64,000 bases of DNA from JAEUMD01 sp036768475 (GTDB taxonomy: Bacteria; Pseudomonadota; Alphaproteobacteria; Rhizobiales; Hyphomicrobiaceae): positions 94,090-158,089 of the forward strand of contig DAIPMW010000008.1 in NCBI GenBank assembly GCA_036768475.1. Reading direction: 5' to 3'. The notes under the pieces were generated by a model. It ran no database searches and was not told where the DNA came from. It saw nothing but the letters and a program-made list of their open reading frames with translations. This document shows positions 24,387-33,185 of this stretch, piece after piece (position 1 is the first letter of the stretch; each line of letters starts with the position of its first letter). The translations under genes were made by a program, and so were the position numbers.

Positions 24387-24592
24387 GAGGCTCTCTCGAT
24401 CGGCGCGGGGATATTTCTCCCGTGCCTCATGACGATCCGGCCCGCGCCCTTTAACGGTGATGCGAGCCTTCTTACGACATCGCGGGAGCCGAACGCGCCG
24501 GTGGTACGGGAGCCGAAGGGTTTCATGGACTACCGGCGAAGATCCGTCAGCGCTTGCCCCGCAGCGCTCCATCAACGTGCGAGGATCGAACC

Positions 24593-25855
24593 ATGCGCCG
24601 CGTCGTCGTCACTGGTCTGGGTCTTGTCACACCGCTTGGCTGCGGTGTCGAGGCCGTGTGGAAGCGGCTGCTTGAAGGCAAGAGCGGCGCCAAGCGAATC
24701 GACAAGTTCGATGCCTCAGATCTCAGCTGCCAGATCGCCAACTTCGTGCCCCGCGGCGCCACCGCCGATGGCCTGTTCAATGCCGACGATTGGATGGAGC
24801 CCAAGGAGCAGCGCAAGGTCGACGACTACATCATTTACGCGGTGGCAGCGGCTGACCAGGCTCTGGCCGACGCCGGCTTCAAGGCCGACACCAAGGAAAA
24901 GCAGGAGAATACGGGCGTTCTGATCGGCTCCGGCATCGGCGGCCTCTCAGGCATTGCTGACACATCGCTTCTGTTGCGCGACAAAGGCCCGCGCCGCGTC
25001 TCGCCGTTCTTCATCCCTGGCCGCCTCATCAATCTCGCAGCGGGCTACGTCTCCATCAAGCACCGCCTCAAGGGTCCCAACCACGCGGTCGTTACCGCCT
25101 GCGCCACCGGTACGCACGCGATCGGTGATGCGGCGCGCCTCGTGGCGCTGGGGGATGCCGATGTGATGGTCGCGGGTGGCACGGAAAGCCCGATCTGCCG
25201 CATTGGTATGGCCGGCTTCATTGCCTGCCGCGCTCTCTCGACAGGCTTCAACGACACGCCCGAAAAGGCATCTCGTCCCTACGACAAGGATCGCGACGGC
25301 TTCGTCATGGGTGAGGGCGCCGGCCTCGTTGTGCTGGAGGAGTACGAGCACGCCAAGGCACGCGGGGCGAAAATCTACGCCGAGGTCATCGGCTACGGAA
25401 TGTCTGGCGACGCCTACCATATCACGGCACCCGAGGAGACCGGCGACGGCGCCTACCGCTGCATGCGCGCCGCCCTCAAACGTGCCGGCATCTCGACAAG
25501 TGAGATCGACTACATCAACGCGCACGGCACTTCGACGCCGATGGGCGACGAGATCGAGCTTGGTGCGGTCGAGCGCCTGTTCGGCAACGCCGCGGGCAAG
25601 CTCAAGATGTCGTCCACCAAATCGGCCATCGGTCACCTGCTGGGGGCGGCCGGCTCGGTGGAAGCGATCTTTTCCATCCTCGCGATGCGCGACAGCATTG
25701 CGCCGCCGACACTCAATCTCGATAACCCCTCGGTGGAGACATCGATCGATCTGGTGCCGCACAAGGCGGTGGGCGCCGAGATCAACACGGTGCTCTCCAA
25801 TTCGTTCGGCTTCGGCGGCACCAACGCATCGCTCGTCATGCGCCGGGTGGACTAG
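24593..25855 (+). CDS. fabF: 3-oxoacyl-ACP synthase II
   Basis: Condenses malonyl-ACP with acyl-ACP. At 420 residues it is the usual length. The catalytic triad is Cys170 (VVTACATGTHAIGDA), His in INAHGTSTPMGDEIE and His in KSAIGHLLGAAGSVEA, with SNSFGFGGTNASLV at the end. The start MRRVVVTGLGLVTPLGCGVE at 24593 is the family N-terminus and has GAGGA upstream; the 13-residue extension from 24554 has no similarity. It follows acpP after a hairpin. Confidence 0.98.
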   Translation: MRRVVVTGLGLVTPLGCGVEAVWKRLLEGKSGAKRIDKFDASDLSCQIANFVPRGATADGLFNADDWMEPKEQRKVDDYIIYAVAAADQALADAGFKADTKEKQENTGVLIGSGIGGLSGIADTSLLLRDKGPRRVSPFFIPGRLINLAAGYVSIKHRLKGPNHAVVTACATGTHAIGDAARLVALGDADVMVAGGTESPICRIGMAGFIACRALSTGFNDTPEKASRPYDKDRDGFVMGEGAGLVVLEEYEHAKARGAKIYAEVIGYGMSGDAYHITAPEETGDGAYRCMRAALKRAGISTSEIDYINAHGTSTPMGDEIELGAVERLFGNAAGKLKMSSTKSAIGHLLGAAGSVEAIFSILAMRDSIAPPTLNLDNPSVETSIDLVPHKAVGAEINTVLSNSFGFGGTNASLVMRRVD

Positions 25856-26080
25856 ACAGAAGAACGGCGCCCGGAGAACGCTGGCGGAGCGTTTCGAAAT
25901 ACGCCGTTTTGCCATATTTTGACGGTCCTCTGCGCGGAGGTGACGGGGCTGTCGTCGGGGGAATGTCGACGCCCGTAACCGGGAGTGTGCCGTGGCAAAA
26001 GTCCGCTTCTGAGGGCGGTGTCAGGGCCTTGCATTGATCAGGCCTCGTTTCGATCGCAGGTGCGCGCACCCGAAGGTTGA

Positions 26081-27541
26081 ATGCAAACCCGCACCGCACG
26101 AGGTGAAGAGGGGGTGGTGGTCCAGGGCATGAGCAAAAGGCAGTCTCCGGATCCTATCTCCCGCAATCGAGACGTAACGCTCGATGCCGGCAAGACGCGT
26201 CCCAAAAGCCCGCTCGAAGCGCTCGAGCCCGCTCGCGCCCCAAGCCGCCCGCGCCGCAAGTACCGCGAGCCTTCGCGCCGCATGAGCGGCTTTGCCCGTT
26301 TCGTCTCAGGCGTCATGACGCTGGCTCTGGCGGCGATGATCCTGGCCGGCGGAGGAGTGCTCTGGTTCGTCCACGAATTCGAAAAGGCAGGGCCGCTGAC
26401 AGTGTCGCGCACCTTTGGCGTTCCGCGCGGCGAAGGACCCATCGAAATTGCCGCCCAGCTCGAGCGTGACGGCATCATCTCCAATCGCTGGGTGTTCGTT
26501 GCCGGGCATTACGCACGCGCCACCATGAATCGCGGTAAGCCGCAGCATCTGAAGGCCGGCGAATACGAGTTCAAGAAGGGCGCCAGCGCCGCGGAGGTGC
26601 ACGCAACGCTCGTGGAAGGAAAGTCGATCCTCTCCAAGATCACGTTGCCTGAAGGTTTGACGAGCGCCCAGATCGTCGAACGGATCAAAGCCCATGACGA
26701 TTTCGACGGCGACATCACCGAAATCCCGCCCGAAGGAACGCTGCTGCCCGATACCTATCGCTTCTCCAAGGGCATGAAGCGCCAGGAACTGATCGACCGC
26801 ATGCGCGCCGAGCAGGAGCGCTTGCTCGCCACGGTTTGGGAGAAGCGCCAGCCGGGCCTCCCGGTGGCAACGCCGCAGGAGGCGCTGATTCTGGCTTCCA
26901 TCATCGAGAAAGAGACCGGTCGCGCCGACGAGCGCGAACGCGTCGCCGCCGTCTTCGTCAATCGGCTGAAGAAGAAGATGCGTCTGCAGTCGGACCCGAC
27001 GATTATCTATGGGCTGGTCGGCGGACAGGGATCGCTGGGCCGTCCGATCACGCGCGCCGACATTGATGGCAAGACACCCCACAATACGTACCAGATTAGC
27101 GGCCTGCCTCCGACTCCGATCTGCAACCCAGGCCGATCCGCCATCGAGGCGACGCTCAATCCGGCCAAGACGGACGACCTTTATTTCGTCGCAGACGGCT
27201 CGGGAGGACATGCATTCTCCGCTACCCTGAAGGAGCACAATGCCGCCGTGGCCAACTGGCGTCGCATCGAACGTACTGTGCGCAAGGAGGCAGAGGAGGG
27301 TTCCGCCGCCGCACCCGAGACGGCACCGATGCCCGTCACCGCGGGCACACGCGCCCGATCGATCCCAGCGCCGCCGCCTGCTGGTGAAACGCCGGAGGAC
27401 AAGGACGGCAGGCCAGCTCCTCGGCCCACTGTGACGACATTGAATGCTCCCGCCCCGGACGTCAGCGCCGATGCTGTCGCACCCGCAACCCAGTTGGCCC
27501 CCGAAATGACACCGCTGCCAATGCGCAAGCCGAAACGCTAG
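26081..27541 (+). CDS. mltG: Endolytic transglycosylase MltG
   Basis: An inner-membrane lytic transglycosylase that cuts nascent glycan strands and limits their length. The 486-residue product has a basic cytoplasmic head, a membrane helix (VMTLALAAMILAGGGVLWFV), a LysM-like subdomain (LKAGEYEFKKGASAAEV) and the YceG catalytic domain. The candidate catalytic Glu276 is in ASIIEKETGRADERERVAAV. QSDPTIIYGL, YQISGLPPTPICNPGRSAIE and FVADGSGGHAFS are conserved. A Pro/Ala-rich tail of about 90 residues is extra. GAAGG four bases before the ATG at 26081 supports this start; 26129 is an alternative. The TAG stop coincides with the edge of a degenerate repeat. Confidence 0.95.
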   Translation: MQTRTARGEEGVVVQGMSKRQSPDPISRNRDVTLDAGKTRPKSPLEALEPARAPSRPRRKYREPSRRMSGFARFVSGVMTLALAAMILAGGGVLWFVHEFEKAGPLTVSRTFGVPRGEGPIEIAAQLERDGIISNRWVFVAGHYARATMNRGKPQHLKAGEYEFKKGASAAEVHATLVEGKSILSKITLPEGLTSAQIVERIKAHDDFDGDITEIPPEGTLLPDTYRFSKGMKRQELIDRMRAEQERLLATVWEKRQPGLPVATPQEALILASIIEKETGRADERERVAAVFVNRLKKKMRLQSDPTIIYGLVGGQGSLGRPITRADIDGKTPHNTYQISGLPPTPICNPGRSAIEATLNPAKTDDLYFVADGSGGHAFSATLKEHNAAVANWRRIERTVRKEAEEGSAAAPETAPMPVTAGTRARSIPAPPPAGETPEDKDGRPAPRPTVTTLNAPAPDVSADAVAPATQLAPEMTPLPMRKPKR

Positions 27542-27592
27542 CGCCTGTTGAGCTGAAGTGTGCAGCGGTTCAGTCTTGAAGACGTGGTCTTA
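27541..27592. repeat. Mosaic palindromic intergenic element, copy 5 (degenerate module B)
   Basis: GAGCTGAAGTGTGCAGCGGTTCAG matches the core of module B, with decayed outer arms. The 5' edge, CTAG, contains the mltG stop codon. The rest of the 317-bp gap to yicC shows no other feature apart from GGAAG before 27859. Confidence 0.65.
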
Positions 27593-27858
27593 CCAAAAGA
27601 CTGGGTCGTCTACCGTGTGTCGGCGAAGCGCGAACTTGATCGATGCTGGTGATCCGTGCACGGGGCGCGCGCTCCGCTGAGCAAGGTCCGCCATCCGGTG
27701 TCGAACCATCTTATGCTTCCGGCGGGTTGTTGCGGAGCCACCCAGCCAGTAAAGTCCCCGCGCCTTCACACAAGCTTCCGAACCGGAACGGCTGGGAGGC
27801 ATCACCGCCAATGAGACAATTGGCCTGCGAGAGCCAGACAGCCGCCGGAAGTCGTCAC

Positions 27859-28746
27859 ATGAGCCTCAAAAGCATGACTGGATTTGGCCGCGCCGATGGG
27901 AGCTTCGGCGGTATCAGCTGGACCTGGGAGGTCCGTAGCGTGAATGGCCGGGGTCTTGATGTGCGCCTGCGCGTACCGCCGGGCAGCGACGCCTTGGAGC
28001 CACGCGTGCGCGAGGCCGTGGCGCGCCGCTTTGCTCGCGGCAGCATCACCATCAGCCTGCAGATCCAGCGCGAAACGGGGGCCACCGAGATTCGCCTCAA
28101 CGAGGCCGCCCTCGAGCAGGTCCTGAAGGCCGCAGAGCACATCCAGCATCTGACCGGTTGCGAACGCCCGCGCGTGGAGGGTCTGCTGGCACTGAAAGGC
28201 GTTCTGGAAACGGTCGAGCCGATCGAGGACGAGGCGTCGCTCAAGGCCCGTCACGATGCCATGATCGCGAGCCTTGAAGTGGCGCTGACCGGGCTTGCGG
28301 CGGCCCGTACTGCCGAAGGCGAGCGGTTGAGCGCAGTTATCGCTGACCAGCTGTCTGAAATCGCGCGCCTGGTCGCCAAGGTTGCCGCAAGTCCGTCGCG
28401 GACGCCTTCGGCAATCGCAACGCGTCTCGCCGAACAAGTCCGAAGGTTGCTCGACACTGGTGCATCGCTCGACCGCGACCGGCTGCACCAGGAGGCGGTA
28501 TTGATTGCGACGCGCGCCGACGTCGAGGAGGAACTGCAGCGCCTCATAGCGCATGTCGCCGCGACGCGCGAACTCCTGGGCGAGTCGGGCCCGGCAGGGC
28601 GCAAACTCGATTTCCTCACACAGGAGTTCAATCGCGAGGCCAACACGCTTTGTTCAAAGGCCAACGCGAGCGACGTGACCGGCGCCGGACTGGCGTTGAA
28701 AACCGTGATCGATCAGATGCGCGAGCAGGTGCAGAACATCGAGTAA
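27859..28746 (+). CDS. yicC: YicC family endoribonuclease
   Basis: A 295-residue protein of the YicC/YloC family, shown in E. coli to be an endoribonuclease involved in sRNA turnover. It starts MSLKSMTGFGRADGSFGG with GGAAG upstream. WEVRSVNGRGLDVRLRVPPG and the C-terminal DUF1732 motif GRKLDFLTQEFNREANTLCS are both diagnostic. It lies between mltG and gmk; the yicC-gmk pairing is common in bacteria. Confidence 0.95.
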   Translation: MSLKSMTGFGRADGSFGGISWTWEVRSVNGRGLDVRLRVPPGSDALEPRVREAVARRFARGSITISLQIQRETGATEIRLNEAALEQVLKAAEHIQHLTGCERPRVEGLLALKGVLETVEPIEDEASLKARHDAMIASLEVALTGLAAARTAEGERLSAVIADQLSEIARLVAKVAASPSRTPSAIATRLAEQVRRLLDTGASLDRDRLHQEAVLIATRADVEEELQRLIAHVAATRELLGESGPAGRKLDFLTQEFNREANTLCSKANASDVTGAGLALKTVIDQMREQVQNIE

Positions 28747-28825
28747 ATAGGCTGAAGCTTGATCGGCTGAGTGGTGGGGGTCGTTTTCCGTGCAACGTGC
28801 CCCCTAATCATGTCGAGGCAAGTTT

Positions 28826-29482
28826 GTGGAACGAATGCGAATGCCGACTGCAAGACTGAAACGCCGTGGACTGCTACTCGTCCTCTCATCGCCATCAGGG
28901 GCCGGCAAGACGACGCTGGCCAAGCGCCTGCTCGCCGCCGAGCCCGGGACGATCAGCATGTCGGTCTCTATCACCACGCGCAAACCGCGCCCCGGCGAGG
29001 TGGATGGAAAGGATTATCGCTTCCTCGACAAGGCGGAGTTCTTGCGCCTGCGTGACGCCGGCGCGCTGCTGGAATGGGCCGAGGTCTTCGACAACTTCTA
29101 TGGCAGCGAACGGGCGCAGGTGGAAAGCGCTGTCGAATCCGGCCACGATGTGCTGTTCGACATCGATTGGCAGGGTGCGCGCCAGCTCGCCGAGACGATG
29201 TCGCGCGATCTCGTCCGCATTTTCATCTTGCCGCCATCCGGCAAGGCCTTGGAGCAACGGCTTACCTCACGCAATATGGACAGCCCCGACGTCGTCGCGC
29301 GTCGCATGGCGAAGGCTGCCGACGAGATCAGCCATTGGCCGGAATACGATTACGTCATCATCAACCATGACATCGACGCAAGCTTTGCCGAGCTGATGGC
29401 GATCATTACGGCCGAACGCTTGCGCCGTGAGCGCCAGGTCGGCCTTTCTGCCTTCGTCCGCGAGATCGAGAGCGAGCTTTGA
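28826..29482 (+). CDS. gmk: Guanylate kinase
   Basis: Phosphorylates GMP to GDP. A 218-residue P-loop kinase: LVLSSPSGAGKTTLAKRLL, the GMP-binding RKPRPGEVDGKDYRFLDKAE, EWAEVFDNFYG and FDIDWQGARQL. The reading starts at GTG 28826 with GAGG seven bases upstream; ATGs at 28835 and 28841 are also possible, since the conserved part begins after residue 14. It follows yicC by 79 bases. Confidence 0.97.
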   Translation: MERMRMPTARLKRRGLLLVLSSPSGAGKTTLAKRLLAAEPGTISMSVSITTRKPRPGEVDGKDYRFLDKAEFLRLRDAGALLEWAEVFDNFYGSERAQVESAVESGHDVLFDIDWQGARQLAETMSRDLVRIFILPPSGKALEQRLTSRNMDSPDVVARRMAKAADEISHWPEYDYVIINHDIDASFAELMAIITAERLRRERQVGLSAFVREIESEL

Positions 29483-29558
29483 TCGCGCCGCCAGCCGGTC
29501 GCCCCTGCGTGGCGCGATCGCATGACAGCGCGCCGCGCGACACACAAGCCTTTCACGG

Positions 29559-29671
29559 CTAGAGCAGGTCAGGTTTTGATTGAATCATGTCTGGCCGTTT
29601 TGGCCTGCTCTATCTGTTTGTTTGAGAACCTCAATCACGGCCTCGATGGAAGCAGTCGCGCTTCCATCTCA
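29559..29671. repeat. Mosaic element, second type, copy 6
   Basis: About 112 bp running from CTAGAGCAGGTCAGGTTTTG through GGCCTGCTCTATCT to GATGGAAGCAGTCGCGCTTC and CATCTCA. It is about 80% identical, by eye, to the reverse complement of 56011-56123. Its right edge coincides with the rsmA stop codon (minus-strand reading TGAGATGGAAG). Confidence 0.8.
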
Positions 29672-30604
29672 GCCGATCAGGCTCTTGGCGCGGTCGAGCA
29701 CCTTGGCGAGCATGGCGAATTGCTCGACGCTGACGCGCTCGGCTCGTTCTTCCGGTGATATGCCCACTTCACGCAGCAAGACTTCCGGCATCGGCACCAG
29801 CGACTTCAAACTCTGGCGTAGCATTTTACGCCGTTGACCGAAGGCCGCGTGCGTGACGCGGCCAAGTGTTGTGACCGAGCAGTCAGGGTAGGGTGCTGCG
29901 CGCGGCGTGAAATGCACCACGGCCGATGCAACCTTGGGCGGCGGCGTGAAGGCTTCCGGTCCCAGACGGAAGCCAATGCGGACCTCTGTTCTCCACTGCG
30001 AAATGACCGCCAGCCGCCCGTAGGCTTTCGAACCGGGTGCAGCGACAATCCGCTCGGCCACCTCTTTTTGGAACATCAGCGACATTGAGGAGAACCACGG
30101 CGGCCAGGGCTCGCTCTCGAGCCACCGCACCAGAAGCATGGTCGCGATGTTGTAGGGCAGGTTGGCAGCAATAATCACGCGCTCGTCGACACCCAGCCGC
30201 GACAGCTCGCGCGGCCAATCGACTGCAAGCGCGTCGGCGGCGAGGATCTCGAGTTGGCCGGGATAACGTGTCGCAACCTGACCTAGCGCCGCGACGGCGC
30301 GGTCATCCCGCTCCACCGCAATGACGCGTTTTGCTCCCTCCATGAGCAGCGCCCGTGTGAGCCCGCCGGGACCCGGTCCGATTTCAACCACCGTGCGCCC
30401 TTCAAGCGGACCTGCGGCCCGCGCCAGCTTTCGCGTCAGATTGAGATCGAGCAGGAAGTTCTGGCCCAGGCTCTTTTTCGGTGTGAGGTCGTAAGCTGCA
30501 ATGACGTCACGTAACGGCTGCAAGCCATCCGGGCTTTGCCCGCCGCGCGGGGCGGGAGCAACGTCGCACGCTAAGTTATCCGTATCGTCGGATGTCTTGC
30601 TCAT
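29669..30604 (-). CDS. rsmA: 16S rRNA (adenine1518/1519-N6)-dimethyltransferase
   Basis: Dimethylates two adjacent adenines near the 3' end of 16S rRNA during small-subunit maturation. At 311 residues it has a ~35-residue N-terminal extension. The motifs are KKSLGQNFLLD, the SAM loop VVEIGPGPGGLTRALL, ERDDRAVAAL, the catalytic AANLPYNIAT, and EAFTPPPKVASAVVHF. Its ATG overlaps the pdxA stop by four bases, indicating translational coupling at the end of the lptF-to-rsmA operon. The stop codon abuts a mosaic repeat. Confidence 0.97.
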   Translation of the reverse strand: MSKTSDDTDNLACDVAPAPRGGQSPDGLQPLRDVIAAYDLTPKKSLGQNFLLDLNLTRKLARAAGPLEGRTVVEIGPGPGGLTRALLMEGAKRVIAVERDDRAVAALGQVATRYPGQLEILAADALAVDWPRELSRLGVDERVIIAANLPYNIATMLLVRWLESEPWPPWFSSMSLMFQKEVAERIVAAPGSKAYGRLAVISQWRTEVRIGFRLGPEAFTPPPKVASAVVHFTPRAAPYPDCSVTTLGRVTHAAFGQRRKMLRQSLKSLVPMPEVLLREVGISPEERAERVSVEQFAMLAKVLDRAKSLIG

Positions 30605-31659
30605 CGCGCATTGGCCCCCGCGGCGTCGCGCGCATCGCTAATGCGCCGCGCAAGATGCATGGCCGCAATCAGGCTCGATGGCGAAGCCGAACCGGCTCCG
30701 GCGATGTCGAAGGCGGTCCCGTGATCGGGCGAAGTCCTGACGAAGGGAAGACCCAGCGTCACGTTCACGCCCGTGTCGAAAGCAAGCGTCTTGGCCGGTA
30801 TGAGTGCCTGATCGTGATACATCGCGAGCACGGCATCGTACGTTGCACGCCGCGCCGCATGAAAGAGCGTATCAGCCGGATGCGGGCCGGTCACATCGAC
30901 ACCCTCGGCCTTCAGATGCGCAATTGCAGGCGTGATGATGTCGATATCCTCGCGCCCCATGGCCCCATCCTCGCCCGCATGAGGATTGAGGCCGGCAACT
31001 GCGATACGCGGATGAGCAATTGCGAAGTCGCGACGCAGCGCATCGGCCATGATCCGCACGTTCGCCACGATCGCATCCGCGCTAATGGCGCCCGGCACGG
31101 CCGCAAGCGGAATGTGGATCGTCAGGGGGACCACCAGCAGTGCCTCCGACGCGATCATCATCACCGTCACAAAGGGACCGCCTGAAACCATTCGGCCCGC
31201 GAGTTCCGCCAGATACTCGGTGTGGCCCGGGTGCTGAAAGCCTGCCTGGTAGAGCACGTTCTTGGCAATCGGGTTCGTTACCACGGCGCTGGCGTGCCCA
31301 GCGACGGTATCTGCAACTGCGCGCTCAATGGCTTCGATCACTGCGGCGCTGTTTGATGGATCCGCAACTCCAGGTCGGGCCGGCGCGTTGAGCGGAATAT
31401 CGATGACGGGCAGTGCGGCGTCGAACGTGGTGATGGCATCGCGCGGTGCGCCGATGACCCTTATCGGCACTGCCAGCCCAATCGCTTCGGCACGCGTAGC
31501 AAGTGCAGCGGCGCTTCCGTAAAGCGCGAACGGCGCCATTCGATCCGCATTACGGCGATGCCAGACCATCGCCGTCAGCTCCAGCCCGATGCCGGCAGGA
31601 TCGCCCATTGTCACGGCCAGAGGTGCCGCATCCAATCGTTCTGTGAAATCGGTTATCAT
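30601..31659 (-). CDS. pdxA: 4-hydroxythreonine-4-phosphate dehydrogenase
   Basis: Oxidises 4-phosphohydroxy-L-threonine in the DXP-dependent vitamin B6 pathway. A 352-residue product with APLAVTMGDPAGIGLELTAM at the start. The metal-binding His residues are in GFQHPGHTEYLAEL, LNPHAGEDGAMG and AMYHDQALIPAK, and FVRTSPDHGTAFDIAG is near the end. The ATG at 31659 is the first in frame close to the conserved region; no clear ribosome-binding site is visible, and a reading from 31695 would add 12 residues. It lies between surA and rsmA, as in many alphaproteobacteria. Confidence 0.96.
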   Translation of the reverse strand: MITDFTERLDAAPLAVTMGDPAGIGLELTAMVWHRRNADRMAPFALYGSAAALATRAEAIGLAVPIRVIGAPRDAITTFDAALPVIDIPLNAPARPGVADPSNSAAVIEAIERAVADTVAGHASAVVTNPIAKNVLYQAGFQHPGHTEYLAELAGRMVSGGPFVTVMMIASEALLVVPLTIHIPLAAVPGAISADAIVANVRIMADALRRDFAIAHPRIAVAGLNPHAGEDGAMGREDIDIITPAIAHLKAEGVDVTGPHPADTLFHAARRATYDAVLAMYHDQALIPAKTLAFDTGVNVTLGLPFVRTSPDHGTAFDIAGAGSASPSSLIAAMHLARRISDARDAAGANAR

Positions 31660-31727
31660 GAGGTCATGGAAGGCGCAAAGCAGCGCACAAATCAAGAGCG
31701 CCGCACGCCGGCATCACGGCAAGCGTG

Positions 31728-32969
31728 TCACAGCGCCTGGCACAGGCCCGACTTTGCCTCTGCGCGACAGTCGATCGTCGCGTCCTGTCGCAGGTCCTTG
31801 AGGTGCTTGCGTGCCAGGATGTCGAGCTCCTTGCGCCGCCGCTCTTCCTTCGCCGAGCTGCCCGAGCCCCCGCCAACGCCTGGCGCGGCCTTGTCCGCTG
31901 CGGTTTCCTTGCGCTCGCAAACCGCCCAAAGCTCGACGCCGTCGGGCCCGACGTTGGGCGGGATCATTTCGCCGCTCTTGGCATTGAGGAGGAGCGTGCG
32001 TGTCGGTTCGGCGATGCTGGCCGGCTGACGCTCACCAAGATCCTCGAACTTGGCCCCGAACGACGAAGCGAGTTTGGCCGTCGACTTGCAACTGGAGAAC
32101 TTGCGGCGCAGCTGATCGGCCTGAGCCAGCTTCTCGGCAACGATGCGCTGGTCAAGATTGCTGGGCACCTCGAACGTCACCCGCTGAACCTTGAGCTGAA
32201 CGTTGCTCGCGCCATCACCCTCGTCTCCGCCCGCGAACGCCGGATCAACGAAGCGATCGACATCGCGCTCGGTTATGGCGATCTGGTAGCCGAAACGCCG
32301 CCTGACGACGGCACTCCAGGACGTCATGGCGCGGAAACGCTGACGCATCGTAGCAATATCGACGCCTGCGCCGGCCATATGCTTGGCGAACTGGTCGAGC
32401 GTCATCTTGTTGCGTTCCGCAATGCCCGAGATGATCTTGTTGACCTCATCGTCGCTGGCCACGACGTTGTTGCGTTTGGCCTCCTGAAGCTTCAGCCGCT
32501 CTTCGACCAACTCCTTGATTGCCTGCTTCTCCGTGCCGCGCACCGCCTGGGCACGCGCCTCACGCTGAAGTTGCTCCATCATGGCCTTTTGCTTGCCCTT
32601 GATGAACTCCTGTTGAATCTTTTGCAGTTCCTCGCGTGACTGCGGATTGCGCTTTGTCGCGTAGGCGCGGAACTCGTCGTTGATCTTGGGGTTCTTGACG
32701 ATCTTTTCCCAGCGCGCCTTGGCGTTAGTGCGCATGTAGTCGCCGATATTGGCGCTGAGTGCGAGCAGGCGGCCGCGCTGTTCCACCTCATAGGCGGTGA
32801 TCGGCTCGTCGTTAACGAGAACGACAATGGCATGTTCGCTGCTGGTTGCCTGCGCCTGCATGTCGCCAAGTCCGAAGACGCCTGTGACAAACGCGGCGCA
32901 CGCGCATAGGCCCGCCCCCAGAACAGTGGGAGAGTAGACGCGTCGATTGAGGTCGAGCCTGGAGGACAT
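31728..32969 (-). CDS. surA: SurA-like periplasmic chaperone
   Basis: A 413-residue periplasmic protein with a signal peptide that probably ends near MQAQA. The SurA N-terminal domain is clear: VVLVNDEPITAYEVEQRGRL, KQAIKELVEERLKLQEAKRN and FAKHMAGAGVDIATMRQRFR. The following region should be the parvulin isomerase domain, but the Gly-Gly-x-Leu-Gly-Trp core expected in active parvulins is absent. It is therefore probably a chaperone without isomerase activity. Two cysteines (SSCKS, AVCERK) and two near the C-terminus (IDCRA, GLCQ) may form disulfides. Position between lptD and pdxA supports a role in outer-membrane protein assembly. Confidence 0.9.
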   Translation of the reverse strand: MSSRLDLNRRVYSPTVLGAGLCACAAFVTGVFGLGDMQAQATSSEHAIVVLVNDEPITAYEVEQRGRLLALSANIGDYMRTNAKARWEKIVKNPKINDEFRAYATKRNPQSREELQKIQQEFIKGKQKAMMEQLQREARAQAVRGTEKQAIKELVEERLKLQEAKRNNVVASDDEVNKIISGIAERNKMTLDQFAKHMAGAGVDIATMRQRFRAMTSWSAVVRRRFGYQIAITERDVDRFVDPAFAGGDEGDGASNVQLKVQRVTFEVPSNLDQRIVAEKLAQADQLRRKFSSCKSTAKLASSFGAKFEDLGERQPASIAEPTRTLLLNAKSGEMIPPNVGPDGVELWAVCERKETAADKAAPGVGGGSGSSAKEERRRKELDILARKHLKDLRQDATIDCRAEAKSGLCQAL

Positions 32970-33185
32970 AATAATCGGTTCCCGGACATCAAGGGCCGCT
33001 GCTGCCGCGACGATTCGCTGGTGTGCGATAGTACTCCGCCCACGCGGACGAAGATTGGCTTATCCACATAACCGTGGCAACGCCATGGCTGACCCCGCGC
33101 GGCATGCATGGCGGCCCATATGCAGCCCAACCCCCTGTGACGCCGATGAGCTCCGTGGCTCCAGCGCGGCACCGGCGCTAAAACA

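Noticed and set aside
24947..25915. 322-codon minus-strand open frame opposite fabF
   Set aside because: Shadow of fabF.
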